Origin: Chromatiales bacterium
GTDB lineage: Bacteria; Pseudomonadota; Gammaproteobacteria; Chromatiales; Chromatiaceae
Reading direction: 5' to 3'
Length of the DNA stretch: 7,715 nt
Assembly: GCA_022360595.1 (NCBI GenBank)
Contig: JAKSCN010000622.1
Coordinates: forward strand, 1 to 7,715
This document shows, piece after piece, positions 1 through 7,052 of the stretch. Position numbers and translations under genes: made by a program. Below the pieces are notes generated by a model. It searched no databases, had not been told where the DNA came from, and was given only the letters and a program-made list of their open reading frames with translations. Position 1 is the first letter of the stretch, and every line of letters starts with the position of its first letter.

Positions 1-88
1 AAAAAGAGACCATTGCAGGGGGAATCATGGTGAGACTGAACAGCATCAGCAGGATTCCGACTATGCGCTGTACGGCAGCAAATTGCAT
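1..88 (-). CDS. trkH: Trk potassium uptake membrane subunit TrkH, N-terminal fragment
   Basis: Partial gene: only the first 29 codons are inside the window, and the rest lies beyond the left edge. TrkH is the potassium-translocating inner-membrane subunit of the Trk system, gated by the cytoplasmic TrkA ring. The visible peptide begins MQFAAVQRIVGILLMLFS and continues through a Leu/Met-rich segment to PPAMVSF. This matches the conserved opening of TrkH (an amphipathic QRI start followed by the first membrane helix), as I remember it. The ATG at 88 is 20 bp downstream of the trkA stop. Its ribosome site is weak: a GGATG lies about 10 nt upstream, so translation may be coupled to trkA. A TrkG-type paralogue cannot be excluded from 29 residues, but adjacency to trkA supports TrkH. 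Confidence 0.82.
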   Translation of the reverse strand, partial: MQFAAVQRIVGILLMLFSLTMIPPAMVSF

Positions 89-108
89 GGTTCAGTTCAT
101 CCGGCAGC

Positions 109-1482
109 TCATAGGAAAGTGATTCCAACCTGGAACAGGCGCTCCACCTCAGGGATCTGCTGCTTATCGATCACGAACAAAATCACATGATCTTCCGATT
201 TGATCACCGTATCGTGATGGGCAATCAGCACTTCGTCACCGCGCACCACCGCCCCGATGCTAGTCCCCCTCGGCAAGTTGATCTCCTCGATTGCGCGCCC
301 CACTACCTTGGATGAGTTGTGGTCACCGTGGGCCACCGCCTCGATCGCCTCCGCCGCGCCACGACGCAGCGAGTGAACATTGACCACATCACCCCGACGC
401 ACATAGGTGAGCAGACTGCCGATAGTCGCTTGTTGGGGAGAGATGGCGATATCGATGGGGCCGCTCTGCACCATATCGACATAGGCGGTGCGGTTAATCA
501 ACGCCATCACCTTACGCGCCCCCAGGCGCTTGGCCAGCATCGAGGAGAGGATATTCGCCTCATCATCATTAGTCACTGCGCAGAATACATCGGTGTTCTC
601 GATATTTTCTTCCTGCATCAGGTTCTCATCCGCCACATCGCCGTGCAGCACAATGGTCTTGGGCAGGTCTTCGGCAATCTGTTGGGCGCGCGCTTTGTTG
701 AATTCGATCAGCTTGACTTGGTAGTAGCGCTCCAGGTTGGTGGCCAACCGAGTGCCGATATTCCCACCGCCAGCGATGATGATCCGCTTGTAGGGTTTCT
801 CCAGCCGACGCAGTTCGCTCATTACTGCTCGGATGTTTTTGGTCGCGGCAACAAAGAAGACCTCATCATCCACTTCGATCACCGTATTCCCTTCCGGCTG
901 AATCGCTCGCCCCTGGCGATAGATGGCCGCCACCCTTGCATCCACATCGGGCATATGGTCATAGAGGGTGCGCAATTCATTGCCGACCAGCGGCCCGCCA
1001 TAATAGGCACGTACCGCCACCAACCGTACTCGGCCACTCGCGAAATCCAGCACCTGCAGAGCACCAGGATTTTCGATCAAACGCAGGATATAGTCGGTGA
1101 CCAACTGTTCCGGACTGATCAATACATCAATCGGTAATGCGTCCTGGGCAAACAGACGCGGATGATTGGTATATCCAACCGCCCGCACCCGAGCGATCTT
1201 GGTGGGTGTATGAAACAGGGTATAGCAGACCTGGCAAGCAACCATATTGGTCTCATCACTGTTGGTCACTGCCAAAATCATATCGGCATCTTCAGCACCG
1301 GCACGCATCAATACATCGGGATGCGCGGCATGACCCTGCACAGCGCGCAGGTCGAGCCGATCCTGGAGCGCACTCAGCAGCTCGGGGTCCCGATCCACCA
1401 CGGTAATATCATTCGCTTCGGAAGCCAGATTATTAGCCACCGACGTGCCCACTTGGCCTGCACCCAAAATGATGATTTTCAT
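109..1482 (-). CDS. trkA: Trk system potassium uptake protein TrkA
   Basis: TrkA is the peripheral cytoplasmic NAD(H)-binding regulator of the TrkH potassium channel. The 457-residue length equals the family norm of about 458. It shows the expected two-fold repeat, each half an RCK domain: an N-terminal Rossmann half followed by a C-terminal lobe. The first dinucleotide loop is GAGQVG at residues 7-12, with D30 at the end of the second strand as the likely ribose-binding acid. The second loop is GGGNIG at 238-243, with E260 in the equivalent position. Paired TNSDE (73-77) and TNDDE (304-308) motifs occupy matching places in the two halves. The ATG at 1482 begins MKIIILGAGQ, the standard TrkA start, although no good Shine-Dalgarno sequence precedes it. 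The gene follows ntrX after 55 bp and precedes trkH, so the two Trk subunits are probably co-transcribed. No lesion is visible. Confidence 0.97.
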   Translation of the reverse strand: MKIIILGAGQVGTSVANNLASEANDITVVDRDPELLSALQDRLDLRAVQGHAAHPDVLMRAGAEDADMILAVTNSDETNMVACQVCYTLFHTPTKIARVRAVGYTNHPRLFAQDALPIDVLISPEQLVTDYILRLIENPGALQVLDFASGRVRLVAVRAYYGGPLVGNELRTLYDHMPDVDARVAAIYRQGRAIQPEGNTVIEVDDEVFFVAATKNIRAVMSELRRLEKPYKRIIIAGGGNIGTRLATNLERYYQVKLIEFNKARAQQIAEDLPKTIVLHGDVADENLMQEENIENTDVFCAVTNDDEANILSSMLAKRLGARKVMALINRTAYVDMVQSGPIDIAISPQQATIGSLLTYVRRGDVVNVHSLRRGAAEAIEAVAHGDHNSSKVVGRAIEEINLPRGTSIGAVVRGDEVLIAHHDTVIKSEDHVILFVIDKQQIPEVERLFQVGITFL

Positions 1483-1525
1483 TATTCGTCTATCGGCTAG
1501 ATTATTACGTTTATTAAGGCAACTC

Positions 1526-1543
1526 CGCTGAAGTGGCTCAGCG
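1526..1543 (-). repeat. Small inverted repeat at the end of ntrX
   Basis: A perfect 6-bp inverted repeat (CGCTGA and TCAGCG, at 1526-1531 and 1538-1543) flanks a 6-nt loop and spans the ntrX stop codon. On the minus-strand transcript it is followed by GAGTTGCC rather than a run of U, so it does not look like an intrinsic terminator for the operon. On the opposite strand a TTTT lies a few bases beyond it, but no plus-strand gene ends here. It could be a weak RNA-processing or pausing structure between ntrX and trkA, or chance. Confidence 0.3.
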
Positions 1544-2905
1544 CCGATCTTTTACATCAATCCCCAGTGAGCGCAGTTTACGATAGAGGTGAGTCCGCTC
1601 CATTCCGGCCTCCTGAGCAACACGACTCACATTGCCTGAATGTTTATCCAACTGGAACTCCAGATAGGCCTTCTCAAACTCTTCCCGCGCCTGGCGTAGC
1701 GGTTGATCAAACGACACCGGAAAACTCGCCGAAGCAGACGCCTGAAATTCCACCGACCCAAGCGCCGCTTCCACCTCTTCCTGGGTGATATCATCCCCAT
1801 TACCCAGAATCAGCAGGCGCTGAACCAGGTTTTTAAGCTCCCGGATATTCCCGTGCCAAGGGTGATTACGCAAAAAGTTCTGTGCCCCGACATCAAAACG
1901 GCGATAGGGCAGTTTTTCGTGGGCAACAAAGTAATCTATATAACTGTTGAGTAGATCCGGCACATCCTCTTTGTGTTCACGCAACGCTGGCACATTCAGT
2001 GGCACCACATTGAGATGGTAGAAGAGGTCCTCGCGGAATTTACCCGCCTGCACCTGCTCTTCCAGGTTGTGCTGAGTGGCTGCAATGATTCGCACATCGA
2101 TCTGCACCGGCTCGGTGCCGCCTACCCGCATGAATGAACCGGTATCGAGCGCTCCCAGCAGTTGGGTCTGGGCGTTCATCTCCATATCCGCGACTTCATC
2201 CAAAAACAGGGTACCGCCCCGTGCCTGCTCCAAGGCGCCATAGTGCACCCGCTCACCCTCTTCGCTACCAAACAACTCTTGCTCGGTATTCGCTTTGGCA
2301 ATGGATGAGACCGCCACATCGACAAAAGGGCGATCTTTACGCAGACTCTGGGAGTGCAGATAACGGGCAAAAGTCTCACGACCACTGCCCGGCTCACCCG
2401 TAATAAGCACCCAGGTGTCGTGCTGGGCAATCCGTTTCACCTGCTCACGCAGACGCTGAATGATAGCACTCCGCCCGGTCGGTTCGACCACATGCTCGGT
2501 ATGACGGCGCAGCCCAATATTCTCCTGCTGCAGCTTGTCCGCATCCATGGCACGTTCGACTGTCAGCAACAGCTTTGCCAGTGAGAGGGGTTTTTCCAGA
2601 AAGTCGTAGGCCCCTAAACGGGTCGCCTCCACTGCTGTCTCAACCGTACCATGGCCGGACATCATAATTACCGGACAAGGCAAACCTTCCAGTTCACCCC
2701 ACTCCTTGAGCAGACTAATACCATCGACATCCGGCATCCAGATATCCAACAGCACCAGATCCGGGCGGCGCTCACGCAACGCCTGACGCGCCTTAGCGCC
2801 ACTCTCCGCCGTAGCAACTCGATAGCCCTCATCCTCAAGAATATCTTTTACCAAGGTGCAGATATCGGGCTCATCATCCACGACCAGGATATGGGATGTA
2901 CTCAT
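1538..2905 (-). CDS. ntrX: NtrX-like response regulator with degenerate AAA+ domain
   Basis: Cytoplasmic DNA-binding response regulator, the presumed partner of the NtrY-like kinase immediately upstream (3-bp gap). It has 455 residues in the NtrC-family order. The receiver domain (about 5-120) has acidic D10/D11, phospho-acceptor D54 in LLDIWMPD, S83 and K105. The AAA+ domain spans about 143-370, with Walker B GGTLFLDE at 230-237. The C-terminal Fis-type helix-turn-helix spans about 405-450. Oddities: the Walker A loop (170-177) reads GEPGSGRE, with R176 for the usual Lys. The GAFTGA loop is absent; after G217 the sequence is ERVHY, about five residues shorter than in PspF-like proteins. The second arginine-finger position is H297 (FREDLFYHL). 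It may thus bind DNA without activating sigma-54 polymerase. The ATG at 2905 has a GAGGGT ribosome site 9 nt upstream, inside the end of ntrY. Similarity to NtrX rests on architecture and context; the regulon is unknown. Confidence 0.93.
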   Translation of the reverse strand: MSTSHILVVDDEPDICTLVKDILEDEGYRVATAESGAKARQALRERRPDLVLLDIWMPDVDGISLLKEWGELEGLPCPVIMMSGHGTVETAVEATRLGAYDFLEKPLSLAKLLLTVERAMDADKLQQENIGLRRHTEHVVEPTGRSAIIQRLREQVKRIAQHDTWVLITGEPGSGRETFARYLHSQSLRKDRPFVDVAVSSIAKANTEQELFGSEEGERVHYGALEQARGGTLFLDEVADMEMNAQTQLLGALDTGSFMRVGGTEPVQIDVRIIAATQHNLEEQVQAGKFREDLFYHLNVVPLNVPALREHKEDVPDLLNSYIDYFVAHEKLPYRRFDVGAQNFLRNHPWHGNIRELKNLVQRLLILGNGDDITQEEVEAALGSVEFQASASASFPVSFDQPLRQAREEFEKAYLEFQLDKHSGNVSRVAQEAGMERTHLYRKLRSLGIDVKDRR

Positions 2906-2908
2906 GCG

Positions 2909-5134
2909 CTATTTACCCTCACACTGCGGCGCCGGTAGCGTTTGACACAACTGGCTACCATCTCCCTCTTTCACATTAAACATCGGCAAGCGAAAAACCA
3001 CTGAAGCGCCGCCTTCCGGCCTGTTATCCGCCCAGACCATGCCACCATGTTCTTCGATAATCTTTTTCACAATGGCCAGCCCCAAACCTGTTCCTTTCAC
3101 CTTGGTAGTGACATAAGGCTCAAACAGGTGCGTCTTAGTATCACTATCAAAACCGGGGCCATTATCCATTATCCTGAACTCAACAAACAGACATTCGGCC
3201 TCTTTTCTTTTGATCGTCTCAATCCAGATACAAGGCTCAGTGACCACCTCGGCTGCTTCGGTGGCATTTTTGATCAGGTTGTGCATGACCTGCCTCAGGC
3301 GTACCGGGTCAGCCTCCACCCAGGCCTGCTCAGCCGCCAGATCAACCTTGAGCTGCCCCTTCATACCCGCACTTCGATAGAGATTTACCACCTCTTCCAC
3401 CAACTCGTCCAGCACCAGCGGCTGGCGGCTCATCTTTGGAGGTCGGGCATAGTCGGAAAAGTCGTTCACCATCGACTTCATCGCTTCCACTTGCTGGACA
3501 ATGGTGTGGGTCGCTTTATCCAACACCTCAGCGTCAGCGGTTGGCATCTTATTCAAGTATTTGCGTCGCAAGCGCTCGGCGGAAAGCTGAATGGGAGTCA
3601 GCGGATTTTTGATCTCATGGGCCAGGCGACGCGCCACCTCACCCCAAGCCGCATCACGCTGAGCACGCACCAGTTGGGTAATATCATCAAAGACCACCAC
3701 ATAACCGGTGTGCTCACCATCCGGCTGATTGAGCGGTGTGCCCCGACAGAGCAGCACCTGGCGCCCATCGGCGCCAAACAGCGTGACCTCTTCACGCCAA
3801 TCCTGCTCCCCGGACTCGGCCTGAACACTGATGATTTCATAAAACTGCTTAAACGCTTGGGACGCCTCACCAATCTCATCAAGCACCATCTCCCGTAGTG
3901 CACCGGGTGGCAGGCGCAAAATATCGTGGGCCGCTTGATTGGCAGTACCGACAAACCCGGCATTATCCAGCGCAATTACCCCGGAAGAGAGCCTCGCCAG
4001 CACCGCTTCCAGATAGGCATGTTGAGTCTCCAACTGCTCCTGACTCCTGGCGGCTTGATCCCGCGCCTGGGCGATGCTGCGCGTCATGCTGTTGAACGAA
4101 CTGACCAGGAATGACAACTCATCCGCGGAACGGGGCAAAGGCAGACGTTTATCGTAGTCGCCTTCCGCCACTGCCCGCGTCCCTTCGGCAATATTGGCCA
4201 GCGGCGCCACCATTCGCCGCGCCGAAAAGAAGGCGGCCCAAAAGGCGGCCAACAAGCCGAATAGCAGCACCAGGGCGAGGGTCAGAGTAAAGGTGTTCTT
4301 CAAACTCTTGCGCAGAAACGTAAGTTCCTTGTAGCGGTTGTAGGCATTCTGTACGGTTTCCGCCAGCTGGGTGATATTGGCTGAAGTGTTGTATATCGCC
4401 TGCAGAAACAGGCCGCGTTGGCGATCATTCAGCACCACGCGGACCTCGATCAAATCCCCCTGCTCTTTCAATGTCAGACCGACAAAGTCCTCGCCCCTCT
4501 GCACCTGCTGCAGAATAGAACTGTCCGGATCACTCGGCACCAGAATTGTCGGATCAACATTGACACTCACCAATACTTTTCCCGAGGAATCAATCAGATC
4601 CAGCTCAACCGCACCAAACTTCTCGCGCAGCTCCTCCAGACTCAAACTGAGCCCCGGCAGAGAGAATCCACTCATCTCCGACAACAGTCGTTGGGTTGAC
4701 TTATAGCGCTCCCGCTTGTGCAGATCGAGCGACGCTTTACTAAGTTGCAGAGCGTCATCCATCGCCTGGTCGATCTGTACATCAAACCAACTATCGATAC
4801 CGTGCAATAAAAACTGCTGAGAGTAGTAGTAGACCACCGCAACGGGCGCCAATGAGAGCGTGACAAAGATGATCACCATGCGTAGGGTTAAGCGCGAACC
4901 GGCGGCCTGCTGGCGATAACGGATGGTGAGCTGAACAATGTTGACCCCAACCACAATCACCAGCGCAAAAAGCCCCACCACACTGGCGATGAGTAGCGGC
5001 ACAAAGAGGCGGCTAAGTTGTTCAGAGTTCTGTACCGCTGTACTCATAAAGTGCAGCGACAGCAACACCAGAATCAGCAGGCCAACTACTGGTACAGCGC
5101 CGGCGCCAATGCGTTTTAGGGGCGCAGATACCAT
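2909..5134 (-). CDS. ntrY: NtrY-like membrane sensor histidine kinase
   Basis: Inner-membrane sensor kinase of 741 residues, expected to phosphorylate the adjacent NtrX. Hydrophobic segments at about 12-30, 43-68, 86-105 and 281-303 are probable membrane helices. Charged RYRQQ...RLTLR between helices 2 and 3 fits a cytoplasmic loop, placing residues about 106-280 in the periplasm as a large sensor region. A HAMP domain (about 302-355), a PAS-like domain (about 368-487) and the kinase core follow. The HisKA motif RRLAHEIKNPLTP contains the probable phospho-acceptor H506. The ATPase domain has N623 in IKNATEA, DNGPGF at 657-662 and GTGLGLAIVKK from 681, all intact. This architecture is that of NtrY, not of soluble NtrB. 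The ATG at 5134 overlaps the DUF4390 gene by 19 bp and has a strong GAGAGGAA ribosome site. The ligand is unknown; NtrYX systems elsewhere have been linked to nitrogen, redox and envelope control. Confidence 0.94.
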   Translation of the reverse strand: MVSAPLKRIGAGAVPVVGLLILVLLSLHFMSTAVQNSEQLSRLFVPLLIASVVGLFALVIVVGVNIVQLTIRYRQQAAGSRLTLRMVIIFVTLSLAPVAVVYYYSQQFLLHGIDSWFDVQIDQAMDDALQLSKASLDLHKRERYKSTQRLLSEMSGFSLPGLSLSLEELREKFGAVELDLIDSSGKVLVSVNVDPTILVPSDPDSSILQQVQRGEDFVGLTLKEQGDLIEVRVVLNDRQRGLFLQAIYNTSANITQLAETVQNAYNRYKELTFLRKSLKNTFTLTLALVLLFGLLAAFWAAFFSARRMVAPLANIAEGTRAVAEGDYDKRLPLPRSADELSFLVSSFNSMTRSIAQARDQAARSQEQLETQHAYLEAVLARLSSGVIALDNAGFVGTANQAAHDILRLPPGALREMVLDEIGEASQAFKQFYEIISVQAESGEQDWREEVTLFGADGRQVLLCRGTPLNQPDGEHTGYVVVFDDITQLVRAQRDAAWGEVARRLAHEIKNPLTPIQLSAERLRRKYLNKMPTADAEVLDKATHTIVQQVEAMKSMVNDFSDYARPPKMSRQPLVLDELVEEVVNLYRSAGMKGQLKVDLAAEQAWVEADPVRLRQVMHNLIKNATEAAEVVTEPCIWIETIKRKEAECLFVEFRIMDNGPGFDSDTKTHLFEPYVTTKVKGTGLGLAIVKKIIEEHGGMVWADNRPEGGASVVFRLPMFNVKEGDGSQLCQTLPAPQCEGK
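2915..2920 (-). promoter_or_regulatory. Ribosome binding site of ntrX
   Basis: GAGGGT on the minus strand lies 9 nt upstream of the ntrX ATG at 2905 and within the last codons of ntrY. It supports that start and suggests coupled translation of kinase and regulator. Confidence 0.7.
4230..4250 (-). repeat. Short direct repeat in the fourth NtrY membrane helix
   Basis: AAGGCGGCC (plus-strand reading) occurs at 4230-4238 and again at 4242-4250, a 12-bp period in frame with ntrY. It encodes an AAFW/AAFF duplication inside the last membrane helix, just before the HAMP domain. It could be a small in-frame duplication or simply Ala/Phe-rich membrane coding. Confidence 0.4.
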
Positions 5135-5679
5135 AGCTTCCTCTCGCTAGAGAGATTCCAGTCCGGCGTCAGATGGGCCATGGGACGCAACGGTAACGGC
5201 AACGCTTCAATATCAAGCACACTCTTAATGGACAATCCATAACTCTGCCCGGGTTCGAGTTGATCCTGCTTGATCAACCCGATGTTACGAATTTTCCCCA
5301 GCGCGGCCAGCGCCGCATCGCGGGTCACAAAATTCTGCTCGCTCCCTGACGCCAGCTCGATCACCTGATAAAGCTCCGCCAATGCGTGATACTTCAACTG
5401 GTAGCGTAAACGCACTTCAAACAGATCGCTCTCCCACAACCAGGCGCCTGAACGGCGCAACTGCACGTGTACTTCAAACGTGAGAGGAACACCGTTTTGC
5501 AACGCCTCCAGGGGCGCTTCAGTGAGACGATAATCAACATCAGCATTGAGATAATAGGTGTCGTCATCCAGATGAGCCGAGAACTCTGAGATATCAAAGC
5601 CACCGGCCGCATGGGCAATTAGGAGCGGATAGCATAGCAGCAGCATCAACGCGTAGCGCCACTGGAAGATCGGCTTCAT
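5116..5679 (-). CDS. DUF4390 family secreted protein
   Basis: Small protein of unknown function, 187 residues from the chosen start. I recognise it as DUF4390 by its size, its secreted nature and its place between rsmB and ntrY; it has no catalytic motif I can name. The N-terminus MKPIFQWRY followed by a Leu-rich core and AHA|A looks like a Sec signal peptide, with probable cleavage after residue 24. No lipobox is evident. The mature part starts GGFDISEFSAHLDDDTYYL and is rich in alternating hydrophobic and polar residues, suggesting beta strands in the periplasm. The ATG at 5679 is preferred because AGAGAGGTGA lies just upstream (5684-5693) and a signal peptide follows directly. An earlier in-frame ATG at 5697, overlapping the rsmB stop as TAATG, would add six residues but lacks that ribosome site. 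Overlap with ntrY suggests a link to the kinase, perhaps to its periplasmic sensor domain; this is inference. Confidence 0.87.
   Translation of the reverse strand: MKPIFQWRYALMLLLCYPLLIAHAAGGFDISEFSAHLDDDTYYLNADVDYRLTEAPLEALQNGVPLTFEVHVQLRRSGAWLWESDLFEVRLRYQLKYHALAELYQVIELASGSEQNFVTRDAALAALGKIRNIGLIKQDQLEPGQSYGLSIKSVLDIEALPLPLRPMAHLTPDWNLSSERKLWYLRP
5138..5154 (-). promoter_or_regulatory. ntrY ribosome binding site with overlapping small hairpin
   Basis: The ntrY Shine-Dalgarno GAGAGGAA (5145..5138 on the minus strand) is 3-4 nt from the ATG at 5134. Its 5' part lies in a perfect 5-bp inverted repeat: CTCTC (minus, 5154..5150), loop TAGC, GAGAG (5145..5141). In the mRNA this would fold into a small stem-loop that occupies part of the ribosome site. 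All of this lies inside the DUF4390 coding region, so ribosomes translating that gene would melt it. Confidence 0.5.
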
Positions 5680-5683
5680 CCTG

Positions 5684-5693
5684 TCACCTCTCT
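5684..5693 (-). promoter_or_regulatory. Ribosome binding site that sets the DUF4390 gene start
   Basis: AGAGAGGTGA on the minus strand, ending 4 nt before the ATG at 5679, is the best Shine-Dalgarno sequence in the window. It decides between the ATG at 5679 and the upstream in-frame ATG at 5697. Confidence 0.75.
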
Positions 5694-5696
5694 GCA

Positions 5697-7052
5697 TTAA
5701 TTCAGTTTCTCCAGGCAAGCGTAGTAGAACCCATCCATTGTGGCCTCACCAGGCAACGTCTGCCGCCCCACGCTGCAACTGTGCCCCCAGCTCGCTTCAA
5801 TGATCTGCTCACGTGCATCGGGATATTGGGCTAAAAAACGCTCCACCTGCTGTTGATTCTCTTCCGGCAACACCGAACAGGTGGCGTAGAGCAGCCTACC
5901 ACCGGGTTTCAGAAGAGGCCAAACAGCTACCAGTATCTCTTGCTGTTTCTGCACGAGTTGAGCAATATCGGCATCACGGCGCAGCACTTTGATATCCGGG
6001 TGACGACGAATCACACCGGTCGCCGAACAGGGTACATCGAGCAGTATCCGATCATACAGCTTTTCAGCCCATGCTCCATCAGGTTTTGCCGCATCACCTT
6101 GGCAGACTCTAACGCTATCACTCAGTTGCAAGCGCTGCAGATTCTCAGTCACTCGCTGCAATCGATCCCTATCAACATCAATAGCAGTCAGTTCAATCGA
6201 GCACTCCAGCTCCAGGAGGTGCCCGGTTTTTCCGCCTGGTGCAGCACAAGCATCCAGAACTCGTTGGCCCGGTCTCGGATCCAACAAGCAGCCCGCCAAT
6301 TGGGCGCCGCCATCCTGAACCGATACCCATCCCTCGGCAAAGCCCGGCAAATCAACAACATCAGGCGTTCCGTCCAATACCAACCCACTTGGTACATCCG
6401 GTATGGGGCGGCTGAGCTGGGAGCCTGCCGTCAGCTCGCGAATGTAATCTTGCCGACTGACTTTTGCCAAATTGACCCGCAGGCTCATGGGCGGCTTACG
6501 GTTATAGGCCTCAGCAATCTGTTGCCACTGCTCGGGCCAGGCGCCCTGCAATCGCTTCAATAACCAGTCCGGGCAGGCATGGAGAAGGGCAGGATCATCC
6601 TTTAAGCGGGCCAGGTGCAGGGCCTGTTCACGCTGCAGACGACGCAGTACACCATTGATCAACCCGGCAGCCCAGGGCTTTTTCAGACGCCGCGCAGCCT
6701 CTACTGTTTCGGCCACGGCAGCATGATCGGCAGTGCGCATATAGAGTAGTTGATAAAAACCGACCAGCAGCAGACAGTGAATATCCCTGTCCTTTGCCTT
6801 CATCGGTTTGTTCAGAAAGCCTTCTGTGAGGGCGTTTAAGCGCGGCCAGTAGCGGGCCACTCCAAAACATATCGCCTTGATCAACGCCCGATCCGCGGGC
6901 GTCACTTGACCCAGCTCCTCCTGAAACAGAACGGTGAGGGAACTCCCTCCAGCCAACTTGGCCAGCAACTTGGCCGCCAAAGCACGGGGATTTCTTGCGG
7001 CTCCGGTGGCCGGTTTCCGTGTGTTGGCCGATTTAACCAAACACCACTCCAT
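5697..7052 (-). CDS. rsmB: 16S rRNA (cytosine(967)-C5)-methyltransferase RsmB
   Basis: SAM-dependent methyltransferase that makes m5C967 in 16S rRNA. Numbering here is from the ATG at 7052 (451 residues; E. coli RsmB has about 429). The N-terminal NusB-like helical domain spans about 20-150, with family segments such as CFGVARYW and AETVEAARRLKKPWAAGLINGVLR. A linker leads to the Rossmann methyltransferase domain. Its SAM loop is DACAAPGGKT at 267-276. The two conserved cysteines are present: C342 in DVPCSATGVIRRHPDIK and nucleophile C392 in YATCSVLPEEN. The C-terminus ends with the typical DGFYYACL. The start is uncertain. The ATG at 7052 overlaps the end of fmt by 20 bp but has no clear ribosome site. 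An in-frame TTG at 7040 has GGAG 6 nt upstream, and an ATG at 7067 and TTG at 7082 are also possible. Overlap with fmt suggests translational coupling. Confidence 0.96.
   Translation of the reverse strand: MEWCLVKSANTRKPATGAARNPRALAAKLLAKLAGGSSLTVLFQEELGQVTPADRALIKAICFGVARYWPRLNALTEGFLNKPMKAKDRDIHCLLLVGFYQLLYMRTADHAAVAETVEAARRLKKPWAAGLINGVLRRLQREQALHLARLKDDPALLHACPDWLLKRLQGAWPEQWQQIAEAYNRKPPMSLRVNLAKVSRQDYIRELTAGSQLSRPIPDVPSGLVLDGTPDVVDLPGFAEGWVSVQDGGAQLAGCLLDPRPGQRVLDACAAPGGKTGHLLELECSIELTAIDVDRDRLQRVTENLQRLQLSDSVRVCQGDAAKPDGAWAEKLYDRILLDVPCSATGVIRRHPDIKVLRRDADIAQLVQKQQEILVAVWPLLKPGGRLLYATCSVLPEENQQQVERFLAQYPDAREQIIEASWGHSCSVGRQTLPGEATMDGFYYACLEKLN

Noticed and set aside
319..1137. Plus-strand open frame of 272 codons opposite trkA
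   Set aside because: It lies wholly antisense to a clearly recognised full-length trkA, and its translation resembles no family I know. It is explained by codon bias of the true gene.
1483..1537. Possible internal promoter for trkA in the AT-rich 55-bp gap
   Set aside because: TTGCCT and several TAATAA/TAATCT-like hexamers are present on the minus strand, but no pair has near-consensus sequence together with 16-18 bp spacing. The evidence is too weak to annotate.
1526..1543. Intrinsic terminator after ntrX
   Set aside because: The 6-bp stem has no U-tract on the transcribed side, and the operon appears to continue into trkA. It is kept only as an inverted repeat.
3047..3898. Plus-strand open frame of 283 codons opposite ntrY
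   Set aside because: It is antisense to the conserved kinase core of ntrY, with no recognisable domain and low-quality composition rich in His, Leu and Arg; a shadow frame.
1538..5134. Assigning the pair as NtrB/NtrC (GlnL/GlnG)
   Set aside because: The kinase has four probable membrane segments, a HAMP domain and a large periplasmic region, unlike soluble NtrB, and the regulator lacks GAFTGA, unlike NtrC. There is no glnA nearby.
5695..5697. ATG overlapping the rsmB stop (TAATG) as start of the DUF4390 gene
   Set aside because: The strong Shine-Dalgarno sequence lies downstream of this ATG and serves the ATG at 5679, which also leads directly into the signal peptide.
5853..6563. Plus-strand open frame of 236 codons opposite rsmB
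   Set aside because: It is antisense to the methyltransferase domain of rsmB, whose motifs are unambiguous. The translation looks like a shadow.
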